Assembly: GCF_025574485.1 (NCBI RefSeq) | Contig: NZ_JAOBPO010000004.1 | Location: 294,355 to 358,354 of the forward strand | Source: Kordiimonas aquimaris | GTDB taxonomy: Bacteria > Pseudomonadota > Alphaproteobacteria > Sphingomonadales > Kordiimonadaceae | Length of the DNA: 64,000 nucleotides | Direction of reading: 5' to 3' | In this document: in pieces, positions 29,573 through 38,401 of the stretch | How the letters are laid out: each line of letters begins with the position of its first letter | How positions within the stretch are numbered: the stretch's first letter is position 1 | Notes under the pieces: model-generated | What the model was told of the DNA's origin: nothing | The model's database searches: none | What the model saw: the letters and a program-made list of their open reading frames with translations, nothing else | Translations under genes and position numbers: made by a program

Positions 29573-30940
29573 CTAAAACAGGATGATGGCCGCACCAACA
29601 AGAACTGGTATGGAAACAAGGGTGCGAATGACAAATACCTGAAATAGCTGGAACACGGTAATTGGCAATCCAACACGCATCATCACAAGGCCGGTTTCCG
29701 ACATGTAAATGAGCTGACTTAACGACAAGCCCGCCAGTATGAACCGCATTGGTTCGCTTGCAAGGTCGCCAGCGATTACTGCAGGTATAAATTGATCCAT
29801 GTAGCCAAACAAAAAGCCGATTGCGACACGCGGCGCTTCGGCAACATCAAATAGTGACAAAGCCCATGCAATGGGTGTTGTGATTATTTCGCCCAGCGGC
29901 GAATGGAAGGCAACAATTGCAGACAATGTGGCAAGCGCCATCATTGGACCTAAAACACCAAATAACTGTTCCATAAACATCAGGCTACCGTCACGGGCAA
30001 GTTTGCGCGGGTTCGGCGCTTTAGCGGCAGAAATGAGGGCACTGTCCATACAGCGTGAAAGAAGAGACTTATCTTCGGATGCATCGTGGGAATGAGAATT
30101 ATCAATGCCGTCTTTATAGGTATGAGCAATGCTCGAAATAGGGGGTATACGCGGCGTTATAACGGCGCAGGCAATACACACAACAATAGCGGTCAAATAC
30201 CACGGGAAAAACATATGACCGATCTTGCTGACATCAGCAATCACGAGCGCAAACGGCAATGAAACAACAGAGAAGTTTGTCGCAACAGTAACGGCTTCGC
30301 GGCCTGTGTAAAACCCGCGGCGGTATTGTTGTCCGGTCACCAATACACCGATGTTGGATGATGAGATAAAAGATGCAGTTGCATCAACCGCCGAGCGGCC
30401 CGGTAGCTTGAACAGTGATCTGAATGCAGGCGCAACGAACGTACCGAAAAACTCCATTGCACCAAACTCTGTGAGTAGTGGCATAAGGAAACATGCAGGA
30501 AACAGGACAATTGCAAAACCAATGCCCACATCGTTGAACATGGCAATACCAGTGTCATCAAGGCGGAATACTTCAGGACCGACATTGTACAGAACCATCA
30601 CACCAATGGCAGCACCGATCACACGGAACACAAACCATCCAATAGACGTGTCGCAAATGGCATACAATACCGGATGTTTTTCTTGCCAGTCAGGCTTAAC
30701 CACAAGCGCATAAGCACTACCAATGGCTGCGATAATGGTAACCCAGACAACAATATCAAGAAGGATGAAGCCAAAGGTTTCCTGCATCCATGAAGAGTAG
30801 ATGCCAAACAAAATGGTCACGCCGTCGTCTGTGGGGAAGGGGGCAAGAAACAGAATAATCCCGATAACAGATGGAATTAAAAACCTTAGAAAGGGCTTTA
30901 AACCTTTGGTCTCTATAGGTGTTGTTTCTGCATCGCTCAT
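29573..30940 (-). CDS. YjiH-family membrane protein (nucleoside-recognition/Gate domain), copy 1
   Basis: A 455-residue polytopic protein, clearly paralogous to its downstream neighbour: LPGRSAVDATASFISS, ATNFSVVSLPFALVIADV and AVITPRIPPI line up with the corresponding blocks of copy 2. The two diverge enough (roughly half the residues by eye) to be an old duplication, so they may form a heteromeric transporter or have different substrates. It is the first gene of a run of four minus-strand genes including two secreted hydrolases. Upstream is a divergent solute-binding-like gene. Confidence 0.86.
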   Translation of the reverse strand: MSDAETTPIETKGLKPFLRFLIPSVIGIILFLAPFPTDDGVTILFGIYSSWMQETFGFILLDIVVWVTIIAAIGSAYALVVKPDWQEKHPVLYAICDTSIGWFVFRVIGAAIGVMVLYNVGPEVFRLDDTGIAMFNDVGIGFAIVLFPACFLMPLLTEFGAMEFFGTFVAPAFRSLFKLPGRSAVDATASFISSSNIGVLVTGQQYRRGFYTGREAVTVATNFSVVSLPFALVIADVSKIGHMFFPWYLTAIVVCIACAVITPRIPPISSIAHTYKDGIDNSHSHDASEDKSLLSRCMDSALISAAKAPNPRKLARDGSLMFMEQLFGVLGPMMALATLSAIVAFHSPLGEIITTPIAWALSLFDVAEAPRVAIGFLFGYMDQFIPAVIAGDLASEPMRFILAGLSLSQLIYMSETGLVMMRVGLPITVFQLFQVFVIRTLVSIPVLVGAAIILF

Positions 30941-31115
30941 TAGTCTCTCCCCTGACTTTGGAAAACCCTAGCGGATATGATCTTAATTGTCATGTGTGCT
31001 TGTGAGGAAGGGGCATAATATGTGTCCTCTATAGGCAAAGGCTTTTGTTCTTTAAGAAATTTTTACATTTAGTGTTAATGATATGTTTGATTTTGGGGTG
31101 ATACGGAAATTGAAA

Positions 31116-31859
31116 ATGAGTACAGATTTGAAACCACGTTACAAGGTAATTGCAATAGGGTTGTCTATTGTTATCGGTATGACACAGCTCTCTCTTACAA
31201 GCAGATCAAACGCACAGTCTCTCGAATTTACCTTTGATGTATATACGGCATTTGTACCACCTTACGCACAACCTGAGCCAGACAATAAGGTTAGCGGCAC
31301 ACTTGTTTCTGTTGTCAGCGAGTACATGAAAGGCCGGCAGTTAAACCATAAAATAACATTATTGCCTTGGTCAGCCGCGTACAGGCGCACGGAACTTAAT
31401 CAGCATGCGTTGCTGTTTCCAGTGGATAGGACGCCTGAACGTGAAGATGCATTTCACTGGATTAAGTCATTAGCTGTTGCTGAATATTATTTGTATGGAA
31501 TAGCCGGGACTGATCTTGCTGCCGTTAGTCTTGACGAAGCTATTGCAAGTGATGGTCTGGTAACATGTGGGACAAATTCCATTCAATGCCAGATACTGAC
31601 CACGCAAGGTTTTGAAAATAAATCTATTGTGCGTATTGAAGATGCTTCGGTTCAAAAGCGATATGAGCTGATGATGAATGGGCGTAATCAGTATACTGTA
31701 TTTGACCCTAAAGTTTATGAGGATCTAACAAAACGTCATGGTTTGGACCCGAATAAGCTGGTGAAAATGCACAAAATTAGTGAGTTAAACTCATATCTCG
31801 CCGCTAACAAAGATATGCCCACCCATGCGCTTGAAAGCCTGTTTAATGAACCAGATTAA
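31116..31859 (+). CDS. Solitary periplasmic solute-binding-like protein
   Basis: A protein of about 247 residues with a signal peptide (cut after SNA). The mature start FTFDVYTAFVPPYAQPE resembles the first strand and ligand loop of type-3 binding proteins, and the rest keeps the two-lobe pattern. No transporter partner is adjacent. Start choice is uncertain: ATG at 31116 gives a better signal peptide, ATG at 31083 adds 11 residues, and neither has a strong SD. Its last 17 bases overlap the end of the convergent DUF6090-like gene. Confidence 0.7.
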   Translation: MSTDLKPRYKVIAIGLSIVIGMTQLSLTSRSNAQSLEFTFDVYTAFVPPYAQPEPDNKVSGTLVSVVSEYMKGRQLNHKITLLPWSAAYRRTELNQHALLFPVDRTPEREDAFHWIKSLAVAEYYLYGIAGTDLAAVSLDEAIASDGLVTCGTNSIQCQILTTQGFENKSIVRIEDASVQKRYELMMNGRNQYTVFDPKVYEDLTKRHGLDPNKLVKMHKISELNSYLAANKDMPTHALESLFNEPD

Positions 31860-32586
31860 GTGCAGTATCCAACCTTTCATGAAGGGTTTGTTGCCTGCTT
31901 AGTTGTGGCTTTAAAATCAACTCTGAGTATGCACGGTAACGTCCCAGATTATCAGCAAAATCGTTAATGAAGGAGCGTTTGCCACGCATCGCTTCAAAGT
32001 CACAGAAGGCATCACTGCCAGCAGCGTCGTTTGCTTTCAACTGGATAAGCTCAGGATGAATGCGTGATAATAACAATCGGTCATTTCTAATATTATCCAT
32101 CAACAGCGATGATTCCATGCCTGCCTGACTAAACCGAATTATTTTGGTTCTCAATTCGTCATCGCCAATCAGAAGAATGCGACCGGTCGACAACATTTCA
32201 TCGATGGTTGGCATGGGCACAGTATCACTGAAATAAATATGCGACCTATAAAGCGCTCTGCAATGTCTTTGTTCCATTGGCTTTGCAGTGTCTTCGCCAA
32301 TGAGAAATTGCCCCACTTCTTGAAGCCGTTCATACCGGGACAATTCGTTTGTGATAACGCCGATACCTAAGTTGCCTGATGCATTATGACCAGCTTGAAT
32401 CAGGTCTTCAATTTCACTGTGAAGCCTTGTGAGGTACTTCTGTTCAAGTGCACCGTCTTTACGGCTTTCATTCCATTCAGTGACTTGCAAGCCGAGGAAA
32501 ATACCGATCACCACGATGAAAATTTCAACAATCACCGTAAACCAGTTTTGTTCGCGGATCGCGTCTGCCAGTTTCCTCAGGATCAT
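31843..32586 (-). CDS. DUF6090-like membrane-anchored protein, copy 2
   Basis: A 247-residue protein with one N-terminal transmembrane helix (about 18-36) after an amphipathic start MILRKLADAIREQNWF. A charged, mostly helical region follows (QKYLTRLHSEIEDLI). This fits the DUF6090 family, which has no known function. It overlaps copy 1 by four bases (ATGA) and its 3' end overlaps the convergent binding-protein gene by 17 bases. A helical extracytoplasmic or cytoplasmic sensor-like domain is possible but not shown. Confidence 0.75.
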   Translation of the reverse strand: MILRKLADAIREQNWFTVIVEIFIVVIGIFLGLQVTEWNESRKDGALEQKYLTRLHSEIEDLIQAGHNASGNLGIGVITNELSRYERLQEVGQFLIGEDTAKPMEQRHCRALYRSHIYFSDTVPMPTIDEMLSTGRILLIGDDELRTKIIRFSQAGMESSLLMDNIRNDRLLLSRIHPELIQLKANDAAGSDAFCDFEAMRGKRSFINDFADNLGRYRAYSELILKPQLSRQQTLHERLDTALNLVH

Positions 32587-33323
32587 TGGCTTGTCTCCGA
32601 CAGACGTATCTTCAGGTTTTCCATGGCGACCACTTCCTCGCGTGCCGTATCTATGGCGCCTGTTGTGCGCCCAAGATTGCTTATCAACTTGTTTCGAATG
32701 GCAGGAGTTGCACGGATAAGCGAAAGATCACACACCACTTCAGAACTAATAGATAGATTGCTATTGTTGGAAGTGTCTGGTGAGGTACGGGTTAAGGTGC
32801 GCGGGAAGGCGTCTGGGTAGTTGTCGATCAAATTGGCAAAGTCAATACGAATGAGAGCCAAGTTTGCGGCGGCTCTTTTTCTGGTGTCACTGAATGCCAG
32901 CAACGTGTCTCGTAGGTTTTTATCTTTCAGGGTGCGGACCCCGCCTGTAGACAGGATTTCGTCAAGCGTTGCAAGCTGTGAGGTGGTAAAAACAATAATG
33001 TGCGATGCCCATGCAGCGGTGCATTGCTCGTCGCTCATATGCGCATTTGGATCAGTATCCTGCACCACAAAGATTGCACCTTCGAGCGCTTTGCGCTGCG
33101 TATCAATTTCCTCAATCCATGCGTTTTTAGTCTCAATCGTGGTCGTTAACTCACTGAGTAATTGAGACGCAAGGCGGCGTTCCTCAACGCGGTTTTGCCG
33201 CTCGTTGTTCCAGGTATCAACCTGCAGGGCAACAAGCACGCCTGTGATCACCAGTAAAAATTCGATGATGACCGTAAACCAGTTCTGGGTGCGGATTGCA
33301 TCCGCCATACGGCGCAGGATCAT
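32583..33323 (-). CDS. DUF6090-like membrane-anchored protein, copy 1
   Basis: A 246-residue paralogue of the next gene: both start MILR..ADAIR.QNWFTVI.E, have one transmembrane helix, then LQV..WN..R and a helical domain. Similarity is highest in the first 45 residues, so the membrane part is under the strongest constraint. It overlaps the metallo-hydrolase gene and copy 2 by four bases on each side, so the four genes of this operon are translationally coupled and probably needed in fixed proportion. Confidence 0.75.
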   Translation of the reverse strand: MILRRMADAIRTQNWFTVIIEFLLVITGVLVALQVDTWNNERQNRVEERRLASQLLSELTTTIETKNAWIEEIDTQRKALEGAIFVVQDTDPNAHMSDEQCTAAWASHIIVFTTSQLATLDEILSTGGVRTLKDKNLRDTLLAFSDTRKRAAANLALIRIDFANLIDNYPDAFPRTLTRTSPDTSNNSNLSISSEVVCDLSLIRATPAIRNKLISNLGRTTGAIDTAREEVVAMENLKIRLSETSQ

Positions 33324-34297
33324 TGTGTTACCTCATGATTTGCTTGCAAGATGAAACCAAAACTTTTGAAGTGGTAGCGAGCCTGTGTTTTTGTTTTCTC
33401 GTCAGAGGTTTTATGGCCGGTGTACACGGCTTCAAATCCGTCTCGTACTTTCACCAATTCATCTGGATTGCTGAAGGGCACATTATGTGCGCCGTGAACG
33501 GCATTGAGGTTGGGTACTAGTGCAGCCAGTCGTGCAATTGATGAACGGTATGCGGCGAGGTCAGTTTCGTCCGCATAAAGCCAGATAGGACCCTTGTAAT
33601 AGCTGTCTCCAGTGAAAAGCCTGCCGCTTTTGTGGTCAAGCAACGCGATGCTGTCAGGTGTGTGGCCGGGTATAGCTAAAACCTCTAGGGTGACGCCACC
33701 AAGGTCTATTTGACTGCCATCCTCAACGCGCATAGTTGGTGTGAAAGGTTTGGTATGATGATTGTCCACAGTGACACCTGTGGGTAAGCCTTTGCACAAG
33801 GCAATGCTGCTCGCTTCTTCGCGGACAAAAGCATTGTTTTTACCTTTCGCACGATTGTTGGTGAAAGGGGTGTCTGGTGCCAGCACGGTATCAAACTGCC
33901 AGTGACCGCCCACATGGTCGATATGGCTGTGGCTTGCGAGCACGGTAACTGGCAGTGTGGTGATTTTGTCAACGATGGCTCTTATGTCACCCAAGCCATT
34001 GCCGCTATCGAACAACAGTGCTTTCTCTTCACCGGTTATCAGATAACTGATTACTTCCTGCCATTGGAAAGGTTCGGTAATAGCGTAAAGCTTTTTACTT
34101 AATCGATAAACGTGAAACCATTCATTGCTGATTGTCTGCTTTTCATAGGCTGCCCAATCAATGCGCGGAATTTCCGCGCAGAATGAAGGCGACGTTTCAG
34201 GTGTATTTTCTGCGCATGCGGCCAGCGATAGCATCATTAGCGCTGAGATAAGTGACTGGCGGGCAGGGATGTTTCTATATATCTTTCGCAAGATCAT
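33320..34297 (-). CDS. MBL-fold metallo-hydrolase lipoprotein
   Basis: A 325-residue protein whose signal peptide ends in a lipobox (LSLAAC). The metallo-beta-lactamase signature HSHIDHVGGH gives the HxHxDH zinc site, followed by GHTPDSIAL (third His), TGDSYYKG (bridging Asp) and a C-terminal GAHN. Members hydrolyse thioesters, lactones, beta-lactams or phosphodiesters; the substrate cannot be chosen. It is probably anchored in the periplasm. It overlaps both neighbours by four bases. Confidence 0.88.
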   Translation of the reverse strand: MILRKIYRNIPARQSLISALMMLSLAACAENTPETSPSFCAEIPRIDWAAYEKQTISNEWFHVYRLSKKLYAITEPFQWQEVISYLITGEEKALLFDSGNGLGDIRAIVDKITTLPVTVLASHSHIDHVGGHWQFDTVLAPDTPFTNNRAKGKNNAFVREEASSIALCKGLPTGVTVDNHHTKPFTPTMRVEDGSQIDLGGVTLEVLAIPGHTPDSIALLDHKSGRLFTGDSYYKGPIWLYADETDLAAYRSSIARLAALVPNLNAVHGAHNVPFSNPDELVKVRDGFEAVYTGHKTSDEKTKTQARYHFKSFGFILQANHEVTQ

Positions 34298-34878
34298 TTG
34301 CGTGGGGTGGCTTTAATCTTGTATACGGCTGTCCAGTTTTCACCGCCATCAAATGACATTTCCATCAGCCAGTCCCAACCCTCATCAGTGGGGGTGAAAA
34401 ATGTAATGCGGCGTGATGGGTTTTGTTCAGGTGAAACAAAATGCATGACGATATTGCCGTCTTCGTTTTGCTTTGCGCGTATATGAGTAAATCCAGGCGC
34501 GTTGGTAGCTGTCCATGCGATTTCCCATTGCTCTGCCTTCGAATCATAAATGCGCAGGTTGGTTCCAACACCGGGTGGTGGTCCGCCTTCAGGACCGTTA
34601 GGCATCCAGAAATCCTGCACGGCAATGCCATTGCCAACGCAGGTAAAATTCCATCGGGCACCGTTGCCTGGTAGCCAAGTTGTACCGTCTTGTTGAAGAC
34701 CTTGATCGGCTATGTCCCAGTCACCGATGTAACGGCCAAACTGTTCAACCGGGCCTGTCATGCAGCCTTCATTGTTGTCCATTAATACATCGCCGAGGTC
34801 ACCGTTTTTAGCATGAGTGCCCAGTGTAGCGCCAAGGGTCAGCAAAGAGGCGGCGGCAATTTTTACGTACTTATTCAT
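34294..34878 (-). CDS. Secreted protein of unknown function (DUF1579-like)
   Basis: A 194-residue protein with a signal peptide (cut near THA). The mature part has a lipocalin-like beta pattern: FGRYIGDWDI, WNFTCVGNGIAVQDFWMP, LRIYDSKAEQWEIAWT and ending DGGENWTAVYKIKAT. This resembles DUF1579/START-like proteins that measure or bind small hydrophobic molecules, a tentative link. It is the first gene of the overlapping operon with the MBL lipoprotein and two DUF6090-like genes. Confidence 0.65.
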   Translation of the reverse strand: MNKYVKIAAASLLTLGATLGTHAKNGDLGDVLMDNNEGCMTGPVEQFGRYIGDWDIADQGLQQDGTTWLPGNGARWNFTCVGNGIAVQDFWMPNGPEGGPPPGVGTNLRIYDSKAEQWEIAWTATNAPGFTHIRAKQNEDGNIVMHFVSPEQNPSRRITFFTPTDEGWDWLMEMSFDGGENWTAVYKIKATPRK

Positions 34879-34965
34879 TTTCTCTCCCCAGTCTATTTGT
34901 TCGCTGGCTATCTTAACTTGCGGCGTGCCGATAGCAAATTGTCAGTGTTTCATGCCATTTACGTC

Positions 34966-35745
34966 TTATGGTGTTAAAACTTCTTTTATAAAGCCTGCCC
35001 ACATGGATGAAGCGCCAAGCGTGAAGATGCCTGCTGTTATAATGAGGTGCACTAACATGCCTAACATGGTTGCAACATGCATGCGCTCAAACTTTTTAAG
35101 ATCGTAAAACATCAAGGCCGTTAAGAAGCCAAACTGAATAACAATGCCCATCGGGATTGGCTGTGGTGCACCAAAAGCGGCAGCAAGCCGAAATGTTGCG
35201 GCTAGTATCATGGCGGTACCAGCCATGACAATATAGCGTTTGTGATCATCACCTGAGGCGCGGTTGATATATGCGAGTGCATATAAAATAACGAAGCCCA
35301 ACAAACTTGAAAACGAAAGATACACAGCAAATTCCGGTGCGTATGCGTCAGCAGCTATGCGGCGAGCGTATGTCTCCAACGTTACGAGTGTACCAGTGAT
35401 AAGGATTGCAGCAACCAAGAGCGGACTTAGCTTGCCAACCTGTTTATGGAATGCAGCATTCTTTTTTGCAATCCATTGAGCCTGCACAATAACAAGGCTG
35501 TACCATGCCAGCATAAGTATGATGTGAAATACAATTGTCGGCGTTATAGGTGGCAGCAAGTCAGGCAGTACAATGGCACGGCTAGCAAATCCTGCAATTA
35601 CAACAGCTAACGATGCGACAGCGTAGTAAAAGAAAAAACGTGAGTGCTTTAGCTTTCCTGATTTCCTGGGGGCATTTTGTTTGCGTTTAGCCACTTTGCC
35701 AACACCCTGTGCCGGATACATTTGTAGCGCTCGCCATTTTGACAT
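34966..35745 (-). CDS. Polytopic membrane protein of unknown function
   Basis: A 259-residue protein with about seven hydrophobic segments after a basic N-terminal stretch (KRKQNAPRKSGKLKHSR). A conserved-looking FHKQVGKLSPLL segment recalls membrane proteins with paired helices and a histidine, but I cannot name the family. The start is uncertain: the ATG at 35745 has a G-run directly against it, and ATG at 35721 or GTG at 35694 are alternatives. It is 87 bases upstream of the DUF1579-like gene on the same strand. Confidence 0.6.
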   Translation of the reverse strand: MSKWRALQMYPAQGVGKVAKRKQNAPRKSGKLKHSRFFFYYAVASLAVVIAGFASRAIVLPDLLPPITPTIVFHIILMLAWYSLVIVQAQWIAKKNAAFHKQVGKLSPLLVAAILITGTLVTLETYARRIAADAYAPEFAVYLSFSSLLGFVILYALAYINRASGDDHKRYIVMAGTAMILAATFRLAAAFGAPQPIPMGIVIQFGFLTALMFYDLKKFERMHVATMLGMLVHLIITAGIFTLGASSMWAGFIKEVLTP

Positions 35746-35884
35746 CCCCCAACATTAATTGCCCCCACAACCGTGAAGGGACTATAGCAGTAGCAATCGT
35801 TTATGCAATTGGGCTGTATTGTGTATGTGGTTAGTGAATAAGCTTGCTTGCGGGCTTGAAAAATGAACAATTGAGGCGCACTTA

Positions 35885-37774
35885 TTGCTGCCCTCTGATA
35901 ATCAAGAAAGCGTAAACGTGAGACCAGCTCAAGAATACGAAGACCCAGACAAAGCTGGCGACAGCAATCATTGGCAGACTGTAAAGTCCTTGCTGCCCTA
36001 TTTGTGGGCGCCGGGGCGCTGGGATTTGCGTATACGCGTTATTATTTCGTTGTTGCTGCTCGTGCTCGCGAAATTCATCGGTGTTTATGTGCCGTTTTTG
36101 TTCAAAGACGCGGTGGATGCTTTAACACCTGTTACTGGTGCGCCGTCCGTTTCAGCAATTGCACTTGCTGTGCCAACCGGTTTGATTGTTGGCTACGGCA
36201 TTGCACGTGTGCTTACACTATTGTTCGGTGAATTACGCGATGCTGTTTTTGTAAAAGTGGGGCAGCATGCACTGCGCCAAATTGCGCTTTCTACATTTAG
36301 ACATCTGCATAATCTATCGTTGAAGTATCATCTTGAGCGAAAAACAGGTGGTCTTAGCCGCATAATTGAGCGCGGTACGCGCGGCATCGATTTTCTGCTG
36401 CGGTTCATGTTGTTCAACATTTTACCAACACTGCTGGAAATCGCACTTATTACCGGTATTTTCTGGGTGAAGTTTGGCCTTACATATGCGGCTGTTACGT
36501 TAGTATGTCTTGTCAGTTACATTTATTTTACCGCAAGCGTGACCGACTGGCGCCTTAAGTTCAGACGTGAGATGAATAATCAGGACACCAAGGCAAACAC
36601 TAAAGCTATTGATAGCTTATTGAATTTTGAAACAGTTAAATATTTCACCAACGAAACATATGAAAGTAACCGCTACGATAGTGCGCTTGCTGCATATGAA
36701 AGTGCGGCGGTTCGCAGCCAGTTATCGCTGACGATGCTCAATGTGGGACAGGGGTTGATTATCTCTCTGGGTCTCGTGATCGTTTTATGGATGGGCGGAA
36801 GCGGTGTTGCAGAAGGCAGGTTTACCATTGGTGAGTTTGTTTTGATCAACAGCCTGTTGATCCAGATATATATGCCGCTGAACTTCCTTGGGTTTGTGTA
36901 CCGTGAAATCAAACAGTCTCTAACTGATATGGAGAAAATGTTTGAAGTAGTGGCGACAAACCCTGATGTGCTGGATAGGCCCGGCGCTGAACCACTTGTT
37001 GCTGAAGGTGGTGCGGTCGCGTTCAATAATGTGGCGTTTTTCTATAACGAAAACAGACAAATATTACACGATGTAAGTTTTGAAGTGCCTGCCGGCACCA
37101 CCACTGCGATTGTCGGAGCAAGCGGTGCAGGTAAGTCAACAATTTCTCGGATACTGTTCCGATTTTACGACATAAGCGATGGCAGTGTAACGATAGACGG
37201 ACAAGACATACGAGGGGTGACACAAAAAAGCTTGCGAGCCTGTATCGGCGTTGTGCCGCAAGACACAGTGCTGTTCAATGATACCATTCTCTATAACATC
37301 CGTTACGGTCGGCCTGATGCAACCGATGATGAGGTTTTCGAGGCAGCTCGTTTGGCACAAATTCATGATTTCATTGAAAGCTTGCCTGAAGGATATGATG
37401 CCGAAGTAGGTGAGCGCGGCCTGAAATTGTCTGGCGGTGAAAAACAACGTGTCGCTATTGCGCGTACGATCTTGAAGAACCCTGCTATTTTATTGTTGGA
37501 TGAAGCAACATCGGCACTGGATAGCCAAACCGAGCAAGAAATTCAGAGTGCGTTTGAAGAAATTTCAACAGGTCGAACAACGCTTGTGATCGCACACCGG
37601 CTTTCAACGGTTGTGAATGCCGATGAAATTCTAGTGATGGAGCAAGGCCGTATTATTGAACGCGGTACTCATAAGGTACTTATGGAAGCAGAAGGCACAT
37701 ATTATGCAATGTGGCAACGCCAACGGGCTGTTTCAGAGGCAGAAGAAAAATTGGTTGAATTAGCCAGCGTTTAA
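35885..37774 (+). CDS. Atm1-type ABC exporter (permease-ATPase fusion)
   Basis: A protein of up to 629 residues: N-terminal six-helix domain, then ATPase with Walker A GASGAGKST near 411-419, signature LSGGEKQR near 515, Walker B ILLLDEAT near 537 and the switch His (IAHRLST). The transmembrane part (RIIERGTRGIDFLLRFMLFNILPT) matches the Atm1/ABCB6-7 group, which exports glutathione-linked metal or sulfur species and is widespread in Alphaproteobacteria. The TTG start at 35885 has GAGG eight bases upstream; GTG at 35918 is the alternative. It acts as a homodimer. Confidence 0.93.
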   Translation: MLPSDNQESVNVRPAQEYEDPDKAGDSNHWQTVKSLLPYLWAPGRWDLRIRVIISLLLLVLAKFIGVYVPFLFKDAVDALTPVTGAPSVSAIALAVPTGLIVGYGIARVLTLLFGELRDAVFVKVGQHALRQIALSTFRHLHNLSLKYHLERKTGGLSRIIERGTRGIDFLLRFMLFNILPTLLEIALITGIFWVKFGLTYAAVTLVCLVSYIYFTASVTDWRLKFRREMNNQDTKANTKAIDSLLNFETVKYFTNETYESNRYDSALAAYESAAVRSQLSLTMLNVGQGLIISLGLVIVLWMGGSGVAEGRFTIGEFVLINSLLIQIYMPLNFLGFVYREIKQSLTDMEKMFEVVATNPDVLDRPGAEPLVAEGGAVAFNNVAFFYNENRQILHDVSFEVPAGTTTAIVGASGAGKSTISRILFRFYDISDGSVTIDGQDIRGVTQKSLRACIGVVPQDTVLFNDTILYNIRYGRPDATDDEVFEAARLAQIHDFIESLPEGYDAEVGERGLKLSGGEKQRVAIARTILKNPAILLLDEATSALDSQTEQEIQSAFEEISTGRTTLVIAHRLSTVVNADEILVMEQGRIIERGTHKVLMEAEGTYYAMWQRQRAVSEAEEKLVELASV

Positions 37775-37783
37775 GTAAGCACA

Positions 37784-37812
37784 TATGCCTCGCAAAACGT
37801 CTGCGAGGCATA
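37784..37812. terminator. Hairpin between convergent exporter and NTF2-like gene
   Basis: An 11-bp perfect stem (TATGCCTCGCA at 37784-37794, complement at 37802-37812) with a 7-base loop lies in the 53-base gap between convergent genes. No long T-run follows on either strand, so it is a weak or factor-assisted terminator. Confidence 0.6.
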
Positions 37813-37827
37813 ATATATAGTTCGTCT

Positions 37828-38262
37828 TTATTGTAGGACGAAAGCCTTACCGACGATTTTCCATTCATCGTTAATCTTTGATAATGTCAATGCGTCAAAG
37901 AAACGGTTAGTTGAACGAAAGAGGACCACAGCCAAGCGGCCATCAACCATATTCATGCTGATAATTTCGCCGTCACGGTCACCGCCTGCTGGATTTTCAT
38001 TTGAAGCCCAAGCATTTAGTACGGTCGTCATATCTTTCCATGATCTGATGTTGTCCTGGCCATCATCGCCTTTAGTGACACCGACCATTGTGGTGTGTTC
38101 AGCCGCAAAGGCACGGAACAACCGTTCGTGGCTTGCTTCGCCCTGGCCGTGGAAATAATCGTAAACGGCGGCTTCAATTGCAGCTTTATCAGATGCTTCG
38201 TCAGCGTATGCGGTATATGAACACATTGAAATGCTAATCATTATCAGGATTTTTTTTAACAC
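37828..38262 (-). CDS. Secreted NTF2-like protein (lumazine-binding-like family)
   Basis: A protein of about 144 residues starting at a GTG with a strong GGAGG upstream. A longer frame to an ATG at 38304 lacks an SD. Signal peptide (cut after YA), then the cone-shaped NTF2-like pattern: an N-terminal helix (AAIEAAVYDYFHGQGEAS), HTTMVGV and a C-terminal strand set (INDEWKIVGKAFVLQ). It resembles putative lumazine-binding/SnoaL-like proteins. These bind small ligands or form dimers; the function is unknown. Confidence 0.75.
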   Translation of the reverse strand: MLKKILIMISISMCSYTAYADEASDKAAIEAAVYDYFHGQGEASHERLFRAFAAEHTTMVGVTKGDDGQDNIRSWKDMTTVLNAWASNENPAGGDRDGEIISMNMVDGRLAVVLFRSTNRFFDALTLSKINDEWKIVGKAFVLQ

Positions 38263-38326
38263 AGACTTTCCTCCATAATATGTCGTGAAGGTATATGTTA
38301 TCATATAATAAAAACATCACCTATAA

Positions 38327-38356
38327 TCATAATTGAAGGCCACTTTTCAATTATGA
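38327..38356 (-). promoter_or_regulatory. 11-bp inverted repeat between ppd and the NTF2-like gene
   Basis: TCATAATTGAA at 38327-38337 and its exact complement at 38346-38356, with an 8-base spacer. It is downstream of the phosphonopyruvate decarboxylase and upstream of the NTF2-like gene. On the minus strand a T-run occurs some 12 bases after the stem, so it could be a poor terminator; the symmetry also suits an operator. Confidence 0.5.
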
Positions 38357-38401
38357 AAACCATGTAGTGGTGTTCAGTACTTCGGCCTTTAAGTATTGTT
38401 T

